From the NCBI GenBank assembly GCA_046582565.1, contig JAYGED010000088.1, positions 1 to 8,517 on the forward strand: a stretch of DNA of 8,517 nucleotides, given 5' to 3'. Origin of the DNA: JAYGED01 sp046582565. Lineage in GTDB: Bacteria > Pseudomonadota > Alphaproteobacteria > JAAXGF01. The notes beneath the pieces were generated by a model. That model did not search any database. It worked only from the letters and a program-made list of their open reading frames with translations, and was not told the DNA's origin. Numbering within the stretch: position 1 is the stretch's first letter; each line of letters begins with the position of its first letter. Shown here one piece after another: positions 5,521 through 8,517 of the stretch. The translations under genes and the position numbers were made by a program.

Positions 5521-6502
5521 AATCGAAAATCTACAAACGCAATTTTTCACCTCCGCCGGCACAGTGCGGGCCGTAGACGGCATTTCCTATAGCGTCGAGG
5601 CGGGCGAGGCTGTAGCACTGGTGGGCGAGTCCGGCTGCGGCAAGTCGGTGAGCGCGCTTTCGATCCTCAGACTCATACCGGATCCCCCCGGGCGCATCGT
5701 CGGCGGCAGCATCCGCTTTAAGGGCCAGGATCTGCTGCAATTGAGCGACGGCGAGATTCGCTCAATTCGTGGCCGGCGGATCGCCATGGTGTTCCAGGAG
5801 CCGATGACTTCGCTCAACCCCGTGCTGACCATCGGACTTCAACTGACCGAGACCCTGACCCACCACCTGGGGATGGGAAGCGCCGCGGCGCGGACACGCG
5901 CCATTGAGCTGTTGAATGCTGTGGGAATCCCGGACCCCGACCGACGGCTGAACCAATACCCGCATCACTTCAGCGGCGGAATGCGCCAGCGCGTGATGAT
6001 TGCCATGGCGCTGTGCTGCGAGCCCGAGCTGATCATCGCCGACGAGCCCACCACCGCCCTCGACGTCACAATCCAGGCCCAGATTCTGGAATTGATGAAG
6101 GACCTTTCGAAGCGGATGGGCGTAGCACTCATTATCATCACCCATAACCTCGGCGTGGTCGCCCGATACGCCGACCGGGTGAACGTGATGTACGCGGGAA
6201 AGATCATCGAGCGCGGCAACGCCATGCAAATTTATCACGAAACAAGCCACCCCTACACATTGGGCCTGCTCCACTCGGTGCCCCGGCTCGATCAACCACG
6301 CAAGGCAAAGCTCGATCCGATCAAGGGCCAGCCGCCCGACCTCGCGCGGCTCGATGACGGCTGTGCCTTCCGATCCCGTTGCCGCTATGCCGTCGAGCGG
6401 TGCGCGATCGAAATTCCGACGCTGGAAAGCGTAAGCGACGGGCACGTCTCGGCCTGCTGGCAAAAGGACATGCTGGGTCAGCCGGCGAGGGACGTTTCAT
6501 GA
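5504..6502 (+). CDS. Dipeptide/oligopeptide-type ABC transporter ATP-binding protein (DppD/OppD-like)
   Basis: This 332-residue cytosolic ATPase powers a peptide/opine/nickel-type importer. Motifs are complete: Walker A GESGCGKS (41-48), Q-loop Gln98, signature FSGGMRQR (156-163), Walker B LIIADEP with Asp180-Glu181, and H-loop His214 in THNLGVV. The C-terminal oligopeptide-transporter domain carries Cys287, Cys293, Cys300 and Cys318 (C-x5-C-x6-C-x17-C), the pattern linked to an iron-sulfur cluster in DppD-type ATPases. ATG 5504 is the first possible start in frame, since a stop lies at 5489-5491; its ribosome site is weak (CCGGA at 5492-5496, or GAGGA 18 nt away). The partner ATPase gene overlaps its stop by ATGA, so the two are translated together and should form a heterodimer. 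Peptides are the family's common cargo, but phosphonate or organic acid import is possible given the neighbours. Confidence 0.95.
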   Translation: MTALLEIENLQTQFFTSAGTVRAVDGISYSVEAGEAVALVGESGCGKSVSALSILRLIPDPPGRIVGGSIRFKGQDLLQLSDGEIRSIRGRRIAMVFQEPMTSLNPVLTIGLQLTETLTHHLGMGSAAARTRAIELLNAVGIPDPDRRLNQYPHHFSGGMRQRVMIAMALCCEPELIIADEPTTALDVTIQAQILELMKDLSKRMGVALIIITHNLGVVARYADRVNVMYAGKIIERGNAMQIYHETSHPYTLGLLHSVPRLDQPRKAKLDPIKGQPPDLARLDDGCAFRSRCRYAVERCAIEIPTLESVSDGHVSACWQKDMLGQPARDVS

Positions 6503-7533
6503 GCATCGATAGCGCGGCGCCGGAAGCCGGCCAGGATGCGACCGCGAGTGTTGCGAAGGGTGAAATTCTCGTCGAGGTGATCGGTCTCAAAAAATATTTC
6601 CCTGTTATCGAGGGCATCCTGATTCCGAGAAAGGTCGCCGAGGTCAAGGCGGTGGATGGGGTGAGCTTTCACATCCGCAAGGGCGAAACGCTGGGCCTGG
6701 TCGGCGAATCGGGCTGCGGCAAGACGACGACCGGGCGATGCATACTCCAGCTCGACCGCCTCACCGAGGGGGCGATCATCTTCGATGGGGTGAACCTCGT
6801 CGATCTCGATCAGCGCGCGCTGAGTGTTTATCGCCAAAAAATTCAGGTCATCTTTCAGGACCCGTACAGCTCTCTGAACCCACGGATGAAGATCGGCACC
6901 ATCATCGGCGAGCCGATGATGGTCCACGGCATCGAGCCCGATGCGGGAAAGCGGCGTCGCAGGGTGAGCGAGCTGCTCTCGTTGTGCGGCCTCGACCCCA
7001 GGTTCGCCGACCGCTACCCACATGAGATGAGCGGCGGCCAGCGCCAGCGGGTGGGGATCGCGCGAGCGCTCTCTTTGAACCCCGAGTTCATCATTTGCGA
7101 CGAGGCGGTCTCAGCCCTCGATGTCTCGATTCAGGCGCAGGTCATCAACCTGTTGGAGGACCTGCGCGACGAGTTTAATTTGACCTACCTGTTCATCGCC
7201 CACGATCTCAGCGTGGTGCGCCATCTGTGCCACCGGGTTGCGGTGATGTATCTGGGCAAGATCGTCGAACTCGCCGATTGCGACGAGCTTTACGACAACC
7301 CCCTGCACCCGTACACCCAGGCGCTTCTCGCGGCGGTCCCGGTTCCCGATCCGAAGATCGAAATCAAGCGTGAGCACCAGGTCGTCAAGGGCGAGGTGCC
7401 GAGCCCGATGAATCCACCGAGCGGTTGCGTTTTTCACCCCCGGTGTCGGCTCGCCGTCGATCGTTGCAGCAGCGCAAAGCCCGAGCTGCTCGAAATCAGG
7501 CCGGGCCACTGGGTGGCCTGCACCGAAGTGTAG
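6499..7533 (+). CDS. Dipeptide/oligopeptide-type ABC transporter ATP-binding protein (DppF/OppF-like)
   Basis: This 344-residue ATPase is the second nucleotide-binding subunit of the same importer. It has Walker A GESGCGKTT (69-77), Gln120 in VIFQDP, signature MSGGQRQR (177-184), Walker B FIICDEA with Asp201-Glu202, and His235 in IAHDLSVV. FQDPYSSLNPRM after the Q-loop is typical of the F subunit. Cys310, Cys316, Cys323 and Cys341 have the same C-x5-C-x6-C-x17-C spacing as in the D subunit, so each may hold a cluster. The start is ATG 6499, overlapping the previous stop by ATGA with GAGGGA (6487-6492) 6 nt upstream; a frame open from 6379 lies entirely inside the preceding gene. About 25 residues precede the first strand, slightly long. 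The solute-binding protein gene follows after a 131-nt spacer with a hairpin. Confidence 0.95.
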   Translation: MSIDSAAPEAGQDATASVAKGEILVEVIGLKKYFPVIEGILIPRKVAEVKAVDGVSFHIRKGETLGLVGESGCGKTTTGRCILQLDRLTEGAIIFDGVNLVDLDQRALSVYRQKIQVIFQDPYSSLNPRMKIGTIIGEPMMVHGIEPDAGKRRRRVSELLSLCGLDPRFADRYPHEMSGGQRQRVGIARALSLNPEFIICDEAVSALDVSIQAQVINLLEDLRDEFNLTYLFIAHDLSVVRHLCHRVAVMYLGKIVELADCDELYDNPLHPYTQALLAAVPVPDPKIEIKREHQVVKGEVPSPMNPPSGCVFHPRCRLAVDRCSSAKPELLEIRPGHWVACTEV

Positions 7534-7565
7534 TGCGCGAACGACTAAGTTTGTGCTATTAAAAG

Positions 7566-7606
7566 CCTCGGTATTCCGCTCCCTCCGACGAGGGTGAGGG
7601 CCGAGG
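7566..7606. repeat. Two-tier hairpin between the ATPase genes and the binding-protein gene
   Basis: CCTCGG (7566-7571) pairs with CCGAGG (7601-7606), enclosing CCCTC (7581-7585), loop CGAC, GAGGG (7590-7594). No T run follows on the plus strand, so it is not a standard terminator there; it more likely affects mRNA stability or read-through. Read on the minus strand the structure is followed by CTTTTAAT, too weak to call a terminator. Confidence 0.5.
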
Positions 7607-7627
7607 GAAAATAAACAGAACCGGCGA

Positions 7628-7656
7628 TATACTCCGGAACATACTCACAGGGAGGA
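7628..7656 (+). promoter_or_regulatory. Possible -10 box and strong ribosome site of the binding-protein gene
   Basis: TATACT (7628-7633) repeats the -10 word of the upstream transporter promoter, but no convincing -35 lies 16-18 nt ahead. GGGAGGA (7650-7656), 8 nt before ATG 7665, is the best Shine-Dalgarno site in the transporter region and fits the high expression usual for binding proteins. The ribosome site is well supported; the promoter is not. Confidence 0.45.
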
Positions 7657-7664
7657 TTTTCGAC

Positions 7665-8517
7665 ATGAGAAAGATCGCAGTGAAATCCGTCGTTGCGCTC
7701 GTCGTGGGATTGAGCCTCGCCCTATGGGCAGGCGGCCCAGCAGCGGCCCAAACGGAAACACCGCAGTCAGGCGGTATTTTGAACTTCGTAGTGGGCAGCA
7801 AGATCCCGTCTTATGACGGACACATGGAATCAACATTCGGAATGATCCACCCGATCAGGCCGTTTTACAGCCTGCTGATCCGGGTCAGCCAGGACAACCC
7901 GCAGTCGCCGACAGACTTCGACTGCGACCTTTGCGAAGGTGATGTTCCCGAGGCGACGAACAACGGCATGACGTACACTTTCAAGATCAGGAAGGACGTC
8001 CAATTCCACGACGGTGAGCCGTTGACGGCGGCCGACATCAAGGCCACGTTCGACAAGATCATCTTTCCGCCGGAAGGTATTCCGAGCACGCGCAAGGCTT
8101 TCTTTTCCCAAGTCGATTCGATCACCGTGCCCGACAAATACACGGTGGTTTTCAATCTTAAGTATGCCTCGGGCGCTTTCATTCCGGCCATAGCCGCGCC
8201 GTACAATTTCGTCTATTCGAAGAAGGACCTCGACACCCACGGCTATACCTGGCACCAGAAAAACATCAACGGCTCGGGCGCCTTCACTTTCGTGGAGCAC
8301 AAGCCTGGGGCCTATGTCGAAGGCAAGAAGTACGCGAATTACCACCTCAAGGGTCGGCCTTACCTTGACGGCTACAAGGCAATTTCCGCGCCCAAGATGG
8401 CGGTTCGCTTGCAGGCCATCCGCGGTGACCGGGCCGCGATCGAGTTCCGTGGTTTCCCGCCGAAGGCTCGCGACGATTTGGTGGCGGCCCTTGGCGACAA
8501 GATCGTCGTTCAGGACA
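7665..8517 (+). CDS. ABC transporter substrate-binding protein, family 5 (partial, C-terminus missing)
   Basis: The reading frame is open from ATG 7665 to the window end (284 codons, no stop), about half of the usual 500-600 residues. A signal peptide is clear: positive MRKIAVK, a hydrophobic run 8-22, and a PAAA-Q cleavage site after Ala28; there is no lipobox, so the protein should be free in the periplasm. The mature part shows the family-5 (peptide/nickel/opine) pattern: GGILNFVVGS (36-45), TYTFKIRKDVQFHDGEPLTAADIKATFD (within 103-130), NINGSGAF (200-207) and a region near 247-260 matching the family's RLQAIRGD-type turn. Cys87 and Cys90 (CDLC) stand where most relatives have a plain acidic loop; a disulfide is possible. 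It follows the two ATPase genes, so it is the ligand receptor of that importer. The ligand cannot be told from sequence. Confidence 0.9.
   Translation, partial: MRKIAVKSVVALVVGLSLALWAGGPAAAQTETPQSGGILNFVVGSKIPSYDGHMESTFGMIHPIRPFYSLLIRVSQDNPQSPTDFDCDLCEGDVPEATNNGMTYTFKIRKDVQFHDGEPLTAADIKATFDKIIFPPEGIPSTRKAFFSQVDSITVPDKYTVVFNLKYASGAFIPAIAAPYNFVYSKKDLDTHGYTWHQKNINGSGAFTFVEHKPGAYVEGKKYANYHLKGRPYLDGYKAISAPKMAVRLQAIRGDRAAIEFRGFPPKARDDLVAALGDKIVVQD

Noticed and set aside
5762..6463. 233-codon minus-strand open frame across the first ATPase
   Set aside because: Antisense to complete Walker A, signature and Walker B motifs; no domain of its own.
6379..6498. N-terminal extension of the second ATPase
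   Set aside because: It lies wholly inside the first ATPase gene, and ATG 6499 has an ATGA overlap and a good ribosome site.

Overview
The window is GC-rich, tightly packed bacterial DNA. Gene style (short spacers, mostly weak Shine-Dalgarno sites, peptide/opine-type ABC cassette) suggests a proteobacterium, probably an alphaproteobacterium. That placement is inference: no rRNA, tRNA or lineage marker gene is present. No mobile element, CRISPR array or RNA gene was seen, and no gap between genes exceeds about 135 bases.

Layout. On the minus strand at the left end, a D-2-hydroxyacid dehydrogenase gene (766-1737) is followed 6 nt later by an AzlC-family membrane protein gene (10-759). From an 89-nt divergent spacer, a plus-strand series begins. 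It holds an orphan alkaline-phosphatase-superfamily phosphodiesterase (1827-3119), a phosphonoacetate hydrolase-like enzyme (phnA, 3212-4459), and an isocitrate lyase/PEP mutase superfamily enzyme with the lyase-type KRCGH motif (4502-5380). After a 123-nt spacer with a good sigma-70-like promoter inside a 10-bp inverted repeat come two ATPases of a dipeptide/oligopeptide-type ABC transporter (5504-6502 and 6499-7533, overlapping by ATGA). A 131-nt spacer with a hairpin follows, then a secreted family-5 solute-binding protein that runs off the window end (7665-8517). The transporter permeases are presumably downstream, outside the window.

How it may work together. The simplest reading is a catabolic locus for an organophosphonate or related phosphorus-containing carboxylate. 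The binding protein and ABC transporter would import it, the C-C lyase would cut the carbon skeleton, and PhnA would break the C-P bond of phosphonoacetate to give acetate and phosphate. A second metallo-hydrolase would act on an ester or related bond, and a 2-hydroxyacid dehydrogenase and an AzlC-type exporter stand divergently beside it. The individual families are well supported by motifs; the pathway is inference. Three points deserve attention. The PhnA-like enzyme has Tyr where the superfamily has a zinc-ligand His. Two different superfamily hydrolases stand in tandem with a lyase. The two transporter spacers share words (GCCTCGGT, CCGAGG followed by AAAAT, and TATACTC) that suggest common control.
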